Assembly (NCBI GenBank): GCA_958295975.1
Contig: OY282446.1
Coordinates: 1,837,289 to 1,901,288 of the forward strand
Direction of reading: 5' to 3'
Origin: Tepidiformaceae bacterium
GTDB taxonomy: Bacteria > Chloroflexota > Dehalococcoidia > Tepidiformales > Tepidiformaceae
Length of the DNA: 64,000 bases
This document shows positions 43,616 to 53,319 of the stretch, piece after piece; position 1 is the first letter of the stretch, and each line of letters starts with the position of its first letter. A model generated the notes under the pieces. The model was not told the DNA's origin. It did not search any database and saw only the letters and a program-made list of their open reading frames with translations. The position numbers and the translations under genes were made by a program.

Positions 43616-44478
43616 GGCGATCCGGCGGTGGCGGTGGCGATGACCGCGCACTCGAGCCCGGCGGCGCGCGCGCGCACGCGCTCCGTCCGCTCCGGCGGGC
43701 CGATCCAGAAGAGCGTGGGGCCGGCTCCGGCGAGGCGCACCGGCTCGCCAATGCGCGCCTCGACGCGCTCGCGCAGCGCCGCCAGCCCGGGGAAGCACTC
43801 GAAGGCGACGCGCTCGAAGCCGTTGAAGAGCGCGTCCGGCGTCAGGCGCGCGGGCGGGCGGCGGGCGAGGGCGGCGCTGCGTTCGAAGCCGTCGCGCCGT
43901 CCGTCGCGGTCGAGGGCGGCGAAGAGGGCGGCGGTCTTGCCCGCCAGCGTCTCGCGCGGCGCGAACAGGACGACGCCGTGCGCGGGCAGGTCGGGCAGGG
44001 GCGTGACGCGCTCGCCGCGGCCCCCGACGAGGGCCGTTCCGCCCGCGAGGAAGAACGGCTCGTCGCTGCCGGTGGCGGCGGCGGCGCGGGCGAGCGCAGG
44101 CTCGTCCGCCTCGGGCCAGCGCCGCGCGAGCAGACGCAGCGCCGTGGCCGCGTCGGAGGCGCCGCCGCCCAGCCCCCCGGCGGCGGGGATGCGCTTCACG
44201 AGGCGCACGCGGAACGGCTCCGGCTCGCGCCCGACCGCCGCCGCGAGCGCGTCGATGGCGCGCCAGACGAGGTTGCCCGCGTCCGCCGGCGTCCCCGCCG
44301 CGAACGGCCCCTCCACCGTGATGGCGCGCGCCGTCGCCGGACGCAGCGCCACCTCGTCGGCCAGCGCCAGCGTCTGCAGCACGCTGGCCAGCTCGTGGTA
44401 GCCGTCGGGGCGCGCGCCCCCGATTTCGAGCGTGAGGTTGATCTTGGCGGGCGCGGGAGCGGCCAGTTCCGCGGTCAT
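43603..44478 (-). CDS. ispE: 4-diphosphocytidyl-2-C-methyl-D-erythritol kinase
   Basis: A 291-residue GHMP kinase. PAKINLTLEIGGARPDGYHEL is the conserved N-terminal motif, IPAAGGLGGGASDAATAL is the ATP-binding GHMP loop, and LAGAGPTLFW is the third motif. It phosphorylates CDP-methylerythritol in the non-mevalonate isoprenoid pathway. The ATG overlaps the rsmA stop (ATGA). The order rpfB-like, ksgA, ispE is the one known in Firmicutes and Actinobacteria. Confidence 0.93.
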   Translation of the reverse strand: MTAELAAPAPAKINLTLEIGGARPDGYHELASVLQTLALADEVALRPATARAITVEGPFAAGTPADAGNLVWRAIDALAAAVGREPEPFRVRLVKRIPAAGGLGGGASDAATALRLLARRWPEADEPALARAAAATGSDEPFFLAGGTALVGGRGERVTPLPDLPAHGVVLFAPRETLAGKTAALFAALDRDGRRDGFERSAALARRPPARLTPDALFNGFERVAFECFPGLAALRERVEARIGEPVRLAGAGPTLFWIGPPERTERVRARAAGLECAVIATATAGSPWRR

Positions 44479-45299
44479 GGCGGCGGCGGCGCGGCGGGCG
44501 GCAGGGCGTCGAGCAGGGCCAGCCACTCGTCGATGGCGAGCGCGCCGGGACGGCGGTCCGGGGCGATGCCCGCGGCGGCGAGGGCCGCGCCCGCCGTCTC
44601 CGCGTCGCCGCCGGGCATGCGCGCGAGGGCGTTGCGGAGCTGCTTGCGCGGGTTGCGGAAGGCCCCCGACGCAAGCGCGAAGAAGTCGGCCTCGCGCGCG
44701 GGCGGCACCAGCGGCGTCGAACGCGGCCTGAGCCGCACGACCGCCGAATGGACCGCGGGCGGCGGGTCGAACGCGTCCGGCGCCACGTCGAAGAGCGGCT
44801 CCGCTTCGGCGCGGTTGCGCACGGCCAGCCCCAGCAGGGAAAACCGCCCGGGGCGCCCGACGATCTCGCGCGCCACCTCGCGCTGCACCATCACCACCAG
44901 CTCCGCCGGACGCGGCTCGCCCTCCAGCAGGTGGCGGATGATGGGGTTGGCGGCGAAGTAGGGGAGGTTGCCGGCCACGCTGAAGGGCCGCCCCGCGGGC
45001 GCGGCCAGGGCCAGGTCGAAGCGGCGGGCGTCGCCCTCGAGCAGGCGCAGCCGCGCGCGCCCGGCGAAGCGGCGGCGCAGGTGGGAGAGCAGGCGCGGCT
45101 CGACCTCGACGGCGGCCACCTCGTGCCCGGCGTCGAGCAGCGCCTCCGTGAGCTGGCCCGTGCCCGCGCCGATCTCGACGACGAGACCGCCCGCGGGGAC
45201 GCGCACGGCCCCGGCGATGGCCTCCAGCACGCCGCCGTCGATCAGGAAGTGCTGGCCCAGCGCCTTGCGCGCGCGGGGGATGCGGGCCTTCGCGCTCAC
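44475..45299 (-). CDS. rsmA: 16S rRNA dimethyladenosine transferase
   Basis: A 274-residue RsmA/KsgA. KALGQHFLIDGGVLEAIA starts the fold, VEIGAGTGQLTEALL binds S-adenosylmethionine, and NLPYFAANPIIRHLL is the catalytic NLPY motif. It dimethylates A1518 and A1519 of 16S rRNA. The GTG start is six bases from a TACGAT -10 box, so it can be transcribed as a leaderless mRNA apart from the upstream rpfB-like gene. Confidence 0.95.
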   Translation of the reverse strand: MSAKARIPRARKALGQHFLIDGGVLEAIAGAVRVPAGGLVVEIGAGTGQLTEALLDAGHEVAAVEVEPRLLSHLRRRFAGRARLRLLEGDARRFDLALAAPAGRPFSVAGNLPYFAANPIIRHLLEGEPRPAELVVMVQREVAREIVGRPGRFSLLGLAVRNRAEAEPLFDVAPDAFDPPPAVHSAVVRLRPRSTPLVPPAREADFFALASGAFRNPRKQLRNALARMPGGDAETAGAALAAAGIAPDRRPGALAIDEWLALLDALPPAAPPPP

Positions 45300-45305
45300 G
45301 CCGGA

Positions 45306-45311
45306 ATCGTA
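45306..45311 (-). promoter_or_regulatory. -10 box of rsmA (leaderless layout)
   Basis: TACGAT on the minus strand, then TCCGGC, then GTG. A weak TCGAC-like -35 lies 16-17 bases upstream, inside the end of the rpfB-like gene. Confidence 0.5.
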
Positions 45312-45325
45312 CCGCCCTCCGGCCC

Positions 45326-46777
45326 CTAGTCGAGGATGTAGATGTCGACGTCGCCCGTGTACCAGGGATTGGGGACGTGGTCCTCGGGGAAGCCGAGGTC
45401 GATGTGGTTACCCTTGATCAGCCCCCCCACGTCGGCGGCCAGGCAGGGGCCGTAGCCGGGCACGTAGAGGCGCGTGAGCAGGGGGATGACCTCGGGGTCC
45501 ACGGCGCAGATGCCGTGCTCCAGGGGGATGCCGGTGGCGGTGATGCCCCAGTCCGGGTCGCCGCGCTCCTTGCCGCCGTGCGTGGCGTCGTACCAGGTGG
45601 CGCGGACGCGCAGCCTCGCCTTGTACGGGCCCTCGTACCCGTCCGCGACGAGGCGCGCGCCGCCGTCCTCCGCCGGGGGCCCGATCAGGTGCTCGCTGGG
45701 CACGGCGGCGTGCGTCACCTCGCTGCCGATGCGTTCGCGTGCGCTCACCGCGTCCCCCCGGTAGGTGACGCGCCAGCGCACGACGCGCCGCCCCGGTCGC
45801 CCCGCGACGACGCGCTCCTCGCCGGGGGGCAGCGTGGGGTCGTCGCGCAGGATGACGGGCGGCGGCGTGGGCTCGACGGTCTCCTCGATCACCTCGCGCA
45901 CCTCGGGCGCGAGCGAGACGGCGATCTCCATGCCGTCGGTCACGAGGGCGTCGAGGTCGTGGGAGACGCGCGCGCCCTCGTTCAGCTCGACGCCGAAGAG
46001 TTCGAGCACCTCCCCCACGCGCGTGACCTGCGTGTAGACGTTCTCGGCCACGCCGTCGACCACGATGGCGATCGTGCGTGCCTTCCGCAGGCGGATGACG
46101 GCGTCGGGCGGCACCGGCCCGACCAGCGGATGCGAGACGAGATCGCCCTCGCGCACGGCGATGCCCGCGTCGGCGATCACCTGCCCCACGGTGTCGTGGA
46201 TGGAGTGCGTTTCGACGGGGCGGTCGTCCACGTAGATGGTGATGGCGCGGGCGCGGATCACCTCGATGCGCGCGGGCGCGTCCGTCGCCGACAGGGGCGC
46301 CAGCAGCGCGGCGGGCGCGGCGCGGAAGCCGTCCACGTAGACGTGGTCGCCCTCGCGCGGGGCCACGCCCGCGACGGCCAGCGCGCCCGCGACCGTGCGC
46401 GCCTGCGTGCGCGCCTCGACGCGCGCGCCGTCGGCCAGCACGACGACGGGGATGGCGCGCCGCAGGGCGAGCGTGGCGTGGTCGCCGACGCGGCCCACGA
46501 GCAGCAGATCGCCGGGCGCGGGCTCGATGGAGGCCGCCGCCAGCGCCTCGCGCTCGCCGCCGAACACGGCCCGCACCTGCACGGCGTGCCCTCCGGTGAG
46601 CACCGTCACCGTGCGCAGGGGGAACAGCTTGAAGGCGAGCACGGCCAGCAGGGCCACGACCAGGATGGCGGCGGCGTGGTGGCGTCCGCGCACGCGCGGG
46701 TAGTGGAGGCGTTCGAGCCCGCCGAAGGCGGCGGGCAGCCGTCGCGGGCGGGCGGGGCCGGGAACGTCGCGAGCCAA
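45326..46777 (-). CDS. RpfB/YabE-like cell-wall protein with DUF348, G5 and 3D domains
   Basis: A 483-residue exported protein. After a basic N-terminus a single helix (about 36-54) anchors it. Three DUF348 repeats follow (for example VRAVFGGEREALAAA, ITIYVDDRPVETHSIHDTV and IAIVVDGVAENVYTQVTRV), then a G5 domain around 315-370, and a 3D domain at the C-terminus with ICAVDPEVIPLLTRLYVPGYG and DLGF that supplies the three conserved Asp residues of a lytic transglycosylase-like fold. It probably cleaves peptidoglycan, as YabE and resuscitation factors do. The start is TTG with GGGGGGAGG nine bases upstream. Confidence 0.88.
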   Translation of the reverse strand: MARDVPGPARPRRLPAAFGGLERLHYPRVRGRHHAAAILVVALLAVLAFKLFPLRTVTVLTGGHAVQVRAVFGGEREALAAASIEPAPGDLLLVGRVGDHATLALRRAIPVVVLADGARVEARTQARTVAGALAVAGVAPREGDHVYVDGFRAAPAALLAPLSATDAPARIEVIRARAITIYVDDRPVETHSIHDTVGQVIADAGIAVREGDLVSHPLVGPVPPDAVIRLRKARTIAIVVDGVAENVYTQVTRVGEVLELFGVELNEGARVSHDLDALVTDGMEIAVSLAPEVREVIEETVEPTPPPVILRDDPTLPPGEERVVAGRPGRRVVRWRVTYRGDAVSARERIGSEVTHAAVPSEHLIGPPAEDGGARLVADGYEGPYKARLRVRATWYDATHGGKERGDPDWGITATGIPLEHGICAVDPEVIPLLTRLYVPGYGPCLAADVGGLIKGNHIDLGFPEDHVPNPWYTGDVDIYILD

Positions 46778-46797
46778 GCGGCGGGCCTCCCCCCGTG

Positions 46798-46824
46798 CGC
46801 CCGCCTCCGCGCGGGAGGCGGGCG
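46798..46824 (-). terminator. Strong hairpin after the SRP RNA
   Basis: An 11-bp perfect stem (CGCCCGCCTCC paired with its complement) around a five-base loop lies between the 3' end of the SRP RNA and the rpfB-like start. There is no U tract, so it may be a processing or pausing structure rather than a classical terminator. Confidence 0.45.
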
Positions 46825-46835
46825 ATTGCGCGAGC

Positions 46836-47106
46836 GACCGTGCACCCGCCCTCGAAGCGCGTCCCCGGGCTTGCGCCGCGCGAGCCAGCTCGGACCCGGT
46901 TGCTCCGCGGCGCCCGGGGCGGGCTGCTTATGGCTGCTTCCTTCCGGACCTGACCAGGTTCACAGCGCCCCGCCGCGCGGGACCAGATCGTCAATGCCGC
47001 TTTGCGAAGGCAGTCCCCGGATGCGCGACCCTCAGGCGGGAATTCAGCCCCGCTGGAGCGGCTTGCGGGTTACAGGGCACCGCTAGCTCCCCGCCTAGCA
47101 CGGCTG
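46836..47106 (-). ncRNA. ffs: Large bacterial SRP RNA with Alu domain
   Basis: The minus strand carries the invariant SRP54-binding hairpin (CAGGTCCGGAAGGAAGCAG) near the middle. Its 5' part (GCCGTGCTAGGCGGGGAGC, then GCGGTGCCCTGTAACCCGC) matches the Alu domain of the roughly 270-nt Bacillus scRNA. The 3' end GTGCACGGT pairs with the 5' GCCGTGC, closing helix 5 and setting the ends. The gene is therefore the large, Alu-containing form rather than the 4.5S type. It targets membrane proteins with Ffh. This fills the only stretch over 300 bases without a protein gene. Confidence 0.93.
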
Positions 47107-47111
47107 CCACT

Positions 47112-47140
47112 ACCGTACGAAACCGCGTCGGGGCGGTCAA
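47112..47140 (-). promoter_or_regulatory. Consensus-like promoter of the SRP RNA
   Basis: TTGACC (47135-47140) and TACGGT (47112-47117) on the minus strand are separated by exactly 17 bases. Transcription would begin around 47105-47106, which matches the predicted 5' end of the RNA. The -35 overlaps the stop codon of the biotin carrier gene. Confidence 0.75.
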
Positions 47141-47657
47141 ACGCCGCCCGCGTCCCCGGCCGGGCGCAGGGCCGCCAGCTCGTCGCCCTCGCCCACCTGC
47201 GCGTCCACGCGCGCGCCGACGCGCTCGACCGTGCCCGCGACGGGGGCGCGCAGCTCGTTGTTCATCTTCATCGACTCGATCACCACGAGCACGTCCCCGG
47301 CCTCGACGCGCGCGCCCGGCTCCGCGCGCACCTCCAGCACCACGCCGGTCATGGGGGCGGTCACGCGCACGAGGCCGTCGCCGGCGGCGGCGGCGCGCAT
47401 GGAGGCGGCGGCGCGTCCGCGCCCGATGTGGATGCGGTAGGTGCGCCGCCCAATGGTCACGTCGACGCCCGCGCCGCGCCGCTCCAGGTACAGCTCGAGG
47501 GGGTGGTTCTCGATCATGACGACGTGCAGCCCGGCGCGCACGTGCTGAATCTCCGCGGCGCGCCACTCGTCGTCGGGGCGCAGGCGCACGCGCGCGGCCC
47601 CGCCGCCCCCGTCGGGGCGCTCCAGTTCGGCCTCGAAGGGCCAGTCGTCGACCTGGA

Positions 47658-47676
<19 letters not shown>
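47137..47676 (-). CDS. Biotin carboxyl carrier protein
   Basis: A 179-residue protein with a C-terminal biotinyl domain. APMTGVVLEVRAEPGARVEAGD and VVIESMKMNNEL contain the biotinylated Lys in MKM. The N-terminal 95 residues form the beta-rich region usually fused to the biotin carboxylase in acyl-CoA carboxylase alpha subunits, so here the alpha subunit is split in two genes. It overlaps the end of accC by 19 bases. It carries carboxybiotin for acetyl- or propionyl-CoA carboxylase; the carboxyltransferase gene is not in the window. Confidence 0.88.
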
Positions 47677-49157
<1,481 letters not shown>

Positions 49158-49245
49158 GGTCCCGCGCGCTCCGGCATCACGGCCCAGCCTAACGGTTCGG
49201 GACGGACCCCGTCGGGCGCGTCTGGTTCCGCCCGAACGGAGGCCG

Positions 49246-49251
49246 TACGCT
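49246..49251 (+). promoter_or_regulatory. -10 box of mutS2 (leaderless layout)
   Basis: TACGCT, then GGCCCC, then GTG. The six-base gap matches the other leaderless-type genes. No strong -35 is seen. Confidence 0.45.
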
Positions 49252-49257
49252 GGCCCC

Positions 49258-51612
49258 GTGAACGACCACGCCCTGCGCGTCCTCGAGTTCGACAAGGTGC
49301 TGGCCCTGCTGGCGGGCGAGACGGCCTTCAGCGGGGGGCGCGAGCTGGCCCTCGCCCTGCGGCCCGCGGGCGACCACGGGGCCGTGCTCGCGCTCCAGGC
49401 CGAGACGGCGGAGATGACGCGCATCGACCAGATGGGGCTGGACGTGCCCTTCGCGGGGATGCGCGACCTGCGCCCCCTCGCGCGCGCGGCCGCCATCGGG
49501 CAGGCGCTGGAACCGCCGGAACTGCGCGAGGCGGCGACGGCGTTGACCACCGCCTTCCGCGCGCGCCAGCTGGCCGAGCGCCTCGCCGAGCGCACGCCGC
49601 GCATCGCCGCCCTGGCCGCGGACATCGCCGACTTCCGGCCCTTCGCCGCCGAGACGGAGCGCGCCCTCACGCCCCGCGACGGCGTGGCCGACGAGGCCAG
49701 CGCGGAGCTGGCGGCCACGCGCCGCGAACTGCGGAACGCGCGTGCGCGGCTGGAGCAGCGGGCGCGCGCCGCCCTCGCCGAAGCCGTGCGCCTCGGCATC
49801 GCCCAGGAGCAGCTGCTGACCGAGCGCAACGGGCGCACGGTCATCCCCGTGAAGGCCGACTTCCGCGGCCAGGCCCCGGGCATCGTGCACGACGTCTCCG
49901 CCAGCGGCGCCACCGTCTTCCTCGAGCCGCTGGCCGTGGTGGAGGCGGGCAACGAGGTGCGCGAGCTGCAGCTGGCCGAGGAGCGCGAGGTGCGCCGCGT
50001 GCTGCTGCGCCTCTCGGCCATGCTGGGCGAACGCGCGGACGAGGCGCTGGCCTCGGTCGCGGCCATGGCGCGGCTCGACCTGCTGTGCGCGAAGGCGCGG
50101 CTGGGCAAGCGGCTCGGCTGCGCCCTGCCGCGCGCCGACGGCGACGCCTCCTGGCTCGCGCCGCGCGGGACGACGGCGCTCGCGCGGGCGCGCCATCCGC
50201 TGCTGCGCGGCGAGGTCGTGCCCATCGACCTCGACATCGGCGAGGACGCGCCCGGGCTGCTCCTCACGGGGCCGAACACGGGCGGCAAGACCGTCGCCCT
50301 CAAGACGGTCGGGCTGCTTGCGCTCATGGCGCAGGCGGGCCTGCCCGTGCCCTGCGACGAGGGCTCCCGCTTCGTCACCTACGCCCGCGTGCACGCCGAC
50401 ATCGGCGACGAGCAGTCGATCGAGCAGTCGCTGTCCACCTTCTCCTCGCACATGCGCACGATCGGGGGCATCCTCGCGGCGGCGGCGCCGGGCACGCTCG
50501 TGCTGCTGGACGAGCTGGGCGCGGGCACCGACCCGGAGGAGGGCGCGGCCCTCGCGCGCGCCATCCTGGAGACGTTGCTCGACCGCGGCTGCGCCGTCGT
50601 CGCCACCACGCACCACGGCGAGCTCAAGACGTTCGCGCACGAGGACGCGCGCATGCGGAACGCCTCCGTGGAGTTCGACCCGCGCACGCTGGGCCCCACC
50701 TACCACCTCGCCATCGGCCTGCCCGGCCAGTCGAACGCGATCGCCATCGCGCGGCGGCTCGGCATCGGCGAGGACGTGCTGGCGCGCGCGGAGGCGCGCG
50801 TGAGCGCGGGCGCGCGCGAGCTGGAGGGCCTGCTGGAGGAGGTGCGGCGCGAGCGGCGGGAGCTGGCGGAGACGCGCGCGCGCGCGGAGGCGGCGCGGCA
50901 TGAGGCCGAGGAGCTGCGCCTGCAACTGGCCACGGAGCGCGAGCGCCTCGAGGCCGGGCGCGAGGCCGTGCTCGAACGCGCGCGGCGCGATTCCGAGGTG
51001 CTGGTGGCGCGGGCGCGGCGCGAACTGGAGCGGCTGGAGCGGCGCGAACGCGAGGCCGGGGAGCTGCGCGAGGCGGGCGCGCGCCTCGAGGCGCTCGACG
51101 CGGAGCTGGAGGCGGCGGGACGCGCCTCGCGCACGCGCGCGCGCGCCAACCCCGCGCTCGGCGAGCTCGCGCCCGGCGCCATCGTGCGCGTGCGCGACAT
51201 CCCCCAAACGGGGGAGGCCGTGACGGGCGTGGGGCCCGACGGGCGCATGGAAGTGCGCTTCGGGACCATGCGCATGAAGGTCTCCGTGGACCGCATCGAG
51301 CGGGTGGAAGCAGCGCCCGCGGGCGCGTCCGCGGGGAGCGCCGTGCGGCTGCCCGTCGCGGACGCCGTGTCCGCCGAGCTGGACCTGCGCGGCCAGCGCG
51401 CGGAGGAGGCCGTGTACGCCTTCGAGACGCGCCTCGACGAGGCCTTCCGCGCGGGCCTGCCTTTCATCCGCATCATCCACGGCAAGGGCACGGGCGCGCT
51501 GCGCGCCGCCATCCGCGAGGCCCTCGCCCGCCACCCCCTCGTGCGGCGCTACGAGACGCCCCCTCCGCGCGAGGGCGGCGACGGCGTCACCATCGCCGTG
51601 CTGGCGGGCTGA
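49258..51612 (+). CDS. mutS2: Endonuclease/recombination suppressor MutS2
   Basis: A 784-residue MutS2. The core and lever helices are followed by an ABC ATPase with Walker A LTGPNTGGKT, the signature STFSSHM, and Walker B LVLLDELGAGTDPEEG. A long coiled coil at about 520-630 follows, and the C-terminal Smr domain has ELDLRGQRAEEA and IIHGKGTGALR. MutS2 suppresses recombination and resolves stalled ribosomes in other bacteria. The GTG start gives the family's usual N-terminus (ALRVLEFDKVLALLAG). Confidence 0.95.
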   Translation: MNDHALRVLEFDKVLALLAGETAFSGGRELALALRPAGDHGAVLALQAETAEMTRIDQMGLDVPFAGMRDLRPLARAAAIGQALEPPELREAATALTTAFRARQLAERLAERTPRIAALAADIADFRPFAAETERALTPRDGVADEASAELAATRRELRNARARLEQRARAALAEAVRLGIAQEQLLTERNGRTVIPVKADFRGQAPGIVHDVSASGATVFLEPLAVVEAGNEVRELQLAEEREVRRVLLRLSAMLGERADEALASVAAMARLDLLCAKARLGKRLGCALPRADGDASWLAPRGTTALARARHPLLRGEVVPIDLDIGEDAPGLLLTGPNTGGKTVALKTVGLLALMAQAGLPVPCDEGSRFVTYARVHADIGDEQSIEQSLSTFSSHMRTIGGILAAAAPGTLVLLDELGAGTDPEEGAALARAILETLLDRGCAVVATTHHGELKTFAHEDARMRNASVEFDPRTLGPTYHLAIGLPGQSNAIAIARRLGIGEDVLARAEARVSAGARELEGLLEEVRRERRELAETRARAEAARHEAEELRLQLATERERLEAGREAVLERARRDSEVLVARARRELERLERREREAGELREAGARLEALDAELEAAGRASRTRARANPALGELAPGAIVRVRDIPQTGEAVTGVGPDGRMEVRFGTMRMKVSVDRIERVEAAPAGASAGSAVRLPVADAVSAELDLRGQRAEEAVYAFETRLDEAFRAGLPFIRIIHGKGTGALRAAIREALARHPLVRRYETPPPREGGDGVTIAVLAG

Positions 51613-51614
51613 CC

Positions 51615-52982
51615 GTGCCGCGCGCACGGGAGGGCGGCGGCCTGCAGTCCGCGCTCGGCTTCGGCGAGGAGGTCCCCGCGGACGCGCCCCTCGCCGCCCG
51701 CATGAGGCCGCGCTCGCTGGACGAGTTCGCGGGCCAGCGCGCGGCGGTGGACCCCGACGCCCCGCTGGGGCGCGCGGCGGCGGGCGGCGCGCTGCCCTCG
51801 ATCGTCCTCTGGGGGCCGCCCGGCTGCGGCAAGACGACGCTCGCGCGCATCCTCGCGCGCGAGGCCGAGGGCGAATTCGTGGCCCTCTCCGCCGTCGCCT
51901 CCGGCGTGGCCCAGCTGCGCGCCGTCATCGCCGAGGCGCAGCAGCGCCGCGGCGCGGGCGTGCGCACGGTGCTCTTCATCGACGAAATCCACCGCTTCAA
52001 CAAGGCCCAGCAGGACGTGATCCTGCCCTACGTGGAGAACGGCACGGTGACGCTCATCGGGGCCACCACGGAGAACCCCTCGTTCGAGGTGGTCGCGCCC
52101 CTGCTCAGCCGCGTGCGCGTCGTGCGCCTCGAGGCGCTGGCGGACGGCGACCTCGCGCGCATCGTCGACCGCGCGCTGGCCGACCGCGAGCGGGGGCTGG
52201 GCGCACGCGGGCTGGCGCTCGACGACGGGGCGCGCGAGGCGTTGATCGCGGGGGCCCACGGCGACGCCCGCGCCGCCCTCAACGCGCTCGAAACGGCCGC
52301 CGACGCCGCCCTCGCCGATGGCCGCGAGGGCATCGCCGCGGACGACGCGCGCCACGCCCTGCAGCAGCGCCTCCCCTATCACGACAAGCGCGGCGACTAC
52401 CACTACGACGCCGTCTCCGCCTTCATCAAGTCCGTGCGCGGCTCCGATCCCGACGCCGCCCTCTACTGGCTGGCGCGGATGCTGGAGGCGGGCGAGGAGC
52501 CGCTCTTCGTCGTGCGCCGCATGGTCATCCTCGCGGCCGAGGACGTGGGGCTGGCCGACCCGCGGGCGCTGTCCGTGGCCGCCGCCTGCCAGCAGGCCGT
52601 CCACTTCATCGGCATGCCCGAGGGCTTTCTGCCGATGGCCGAGTGCGCCCTCTACCTGGCGCTCGCGCCCAAGAGCAACTCCGCGCTCACCGCCTACGCG
52701 CGCGCTAGCGAGGACGCGCGCCGCACCTCCCACCTGCCCGTGCCCATGCACCTCCGCAACGCGCCCACCGGCCTCATGCGCGACATGGGCCACGGCGCTG
52801 GCTACCGCTACGCCCACGACGAGCCCGAGCATTACGCCGCCGGCGAGCGCTACCTGCCGGAGGAGCTGGGCGCGGCGCGCTACTATGAGCCGGGGACACT
52901 GGGCGCCGAGGCGGCGCTCGCCGCGCGGCTCGACCGCCAGCGCCCGCCGCAGGAGGGACGTTCTGGAACCGATCAGGGTTGA
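51615..52982 (+). CDS. rarA: Replication-associated recombination protein A
   Basis: A 455-residue AAA+ protein. MRPRSLDEFAGQ, Walker A LWGPPGCGKTT, Walker B LFIDEIHRFNKAQQD, sensor 1 GATTENPSFEV and the C-terminal MRDMGHGAGYRYAHDEPE are diagnostic of RarA/MgsA. It acts at stalled replication forks. It starts with GTG two bases after mutS2, so the two are cotranscribed. Its end overlaps the following small gene by 20 bases. Confidence 0.95.
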   Translation: MPRAREGGGLQSALGFGEEVPADAPLAARMRPRSLDEFAGQRAAVDPDAPLGRAAAGGALPSIVLWGPPGCGKTTLARILAREAEGEFVALSAVASGVAQLRAVIAEAQQRRGAGVRTVLFIDEIHRFNKAQQDVILPYVENGTVTLIGATTENPSFEVVAPLLSRVRVVRLEALADGDLARIVDRALADRERGLGARGLALDDGAREALIAGAHGDARAALNALETAADAALADGREGIAADDARHALQQRLPYHDKRGDYHYDAVSAFIKSVRGSDPDAALYWLARMLEAGEEPLFVVRRMVILAAEDVGLADPRALSVAAACQQAVHFIGMPEGFLPMAECALYLALAPKSNSALTAYARASEDARRTSHLPVPMHLRNAPTGLMRDMGHGAGYRYAHDEPEHYAAGERYLPEELGAARYYEPGTLGAEAALAARLDRQRPPQEGRSGTDQG

Positions 52983-53298
52983 GGTGCTCCACGCCCGCGG
53001 CCAGCCGCCGGGCGAACGCGCGGAGGAGAACCTGCGCCTCGCCATCGAGGCCACCGCCATCGACGTGGAGGTCGCCTACGTCGAGGTGGCGGGGCAGGAG
53101 GACGCCAGCGCGCGCCGCTTCCTCGGCACGCCCAGCATCCGCGTCGAGGGCGTCGACGTGGAGTACGGCGAGCGCGCGCCGGAGGAGGCGCAGACGGGCA
53201 CGCGCTACTACAACTCGCCGGAGGGCTGGAAGCCGTACCCGCACGCGCGCCTCATCGCCAACGCCATCCTCGAGGCGCACGCGCGGCGCGGCGGCTAG
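52963..53298 (+). CDS. Thioredoxin-fold protein without active-site cysteines
   Basis: A 111-residue protein resembling small thioredoxin-like/DUF2703-type proteins: a beta-alpha-beta start (IRVEVLHARG), then FLGTPSIRVEGVDVE with the cis-Pro loop. The position normally holding a CxxC motif reads ARGQPPGE, so it cannot do dithiol chemistry. AGGAGG lies seven bases before a CTG, and no ATG, GTG or TTG is available there; an internal GTG at 52984 has no ribosome site. The CTG start is therefore favoured but unproven. Confidence 0.65.
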   Translation: MEPIRVEVLHARGQPPGERAEENLRLAIEATAIDVEVAYVEVAGQEDASARRFLGTPSIRVEGVDVEYGERAPEEAQTGTRYYNSPEGWKPYPHARLIANAILEAHARRGG

Positions 53299-53319
53299 CA
53301 TCCGCGCGGGAGTCAACGC

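Noticed and set aside
46900-47000. A 4.5S-type short SRP RNA
   Set aside because: The flanking Alu-domain bases and the closing complementarity 270 bases apart show that the large form is present.
49189-51627. 812-codon open frame opposite mutS2
   Set aside because: mutS2 has all motifs on the other strand. The antisense frame shows only His/Arg/Ala-rich composition.
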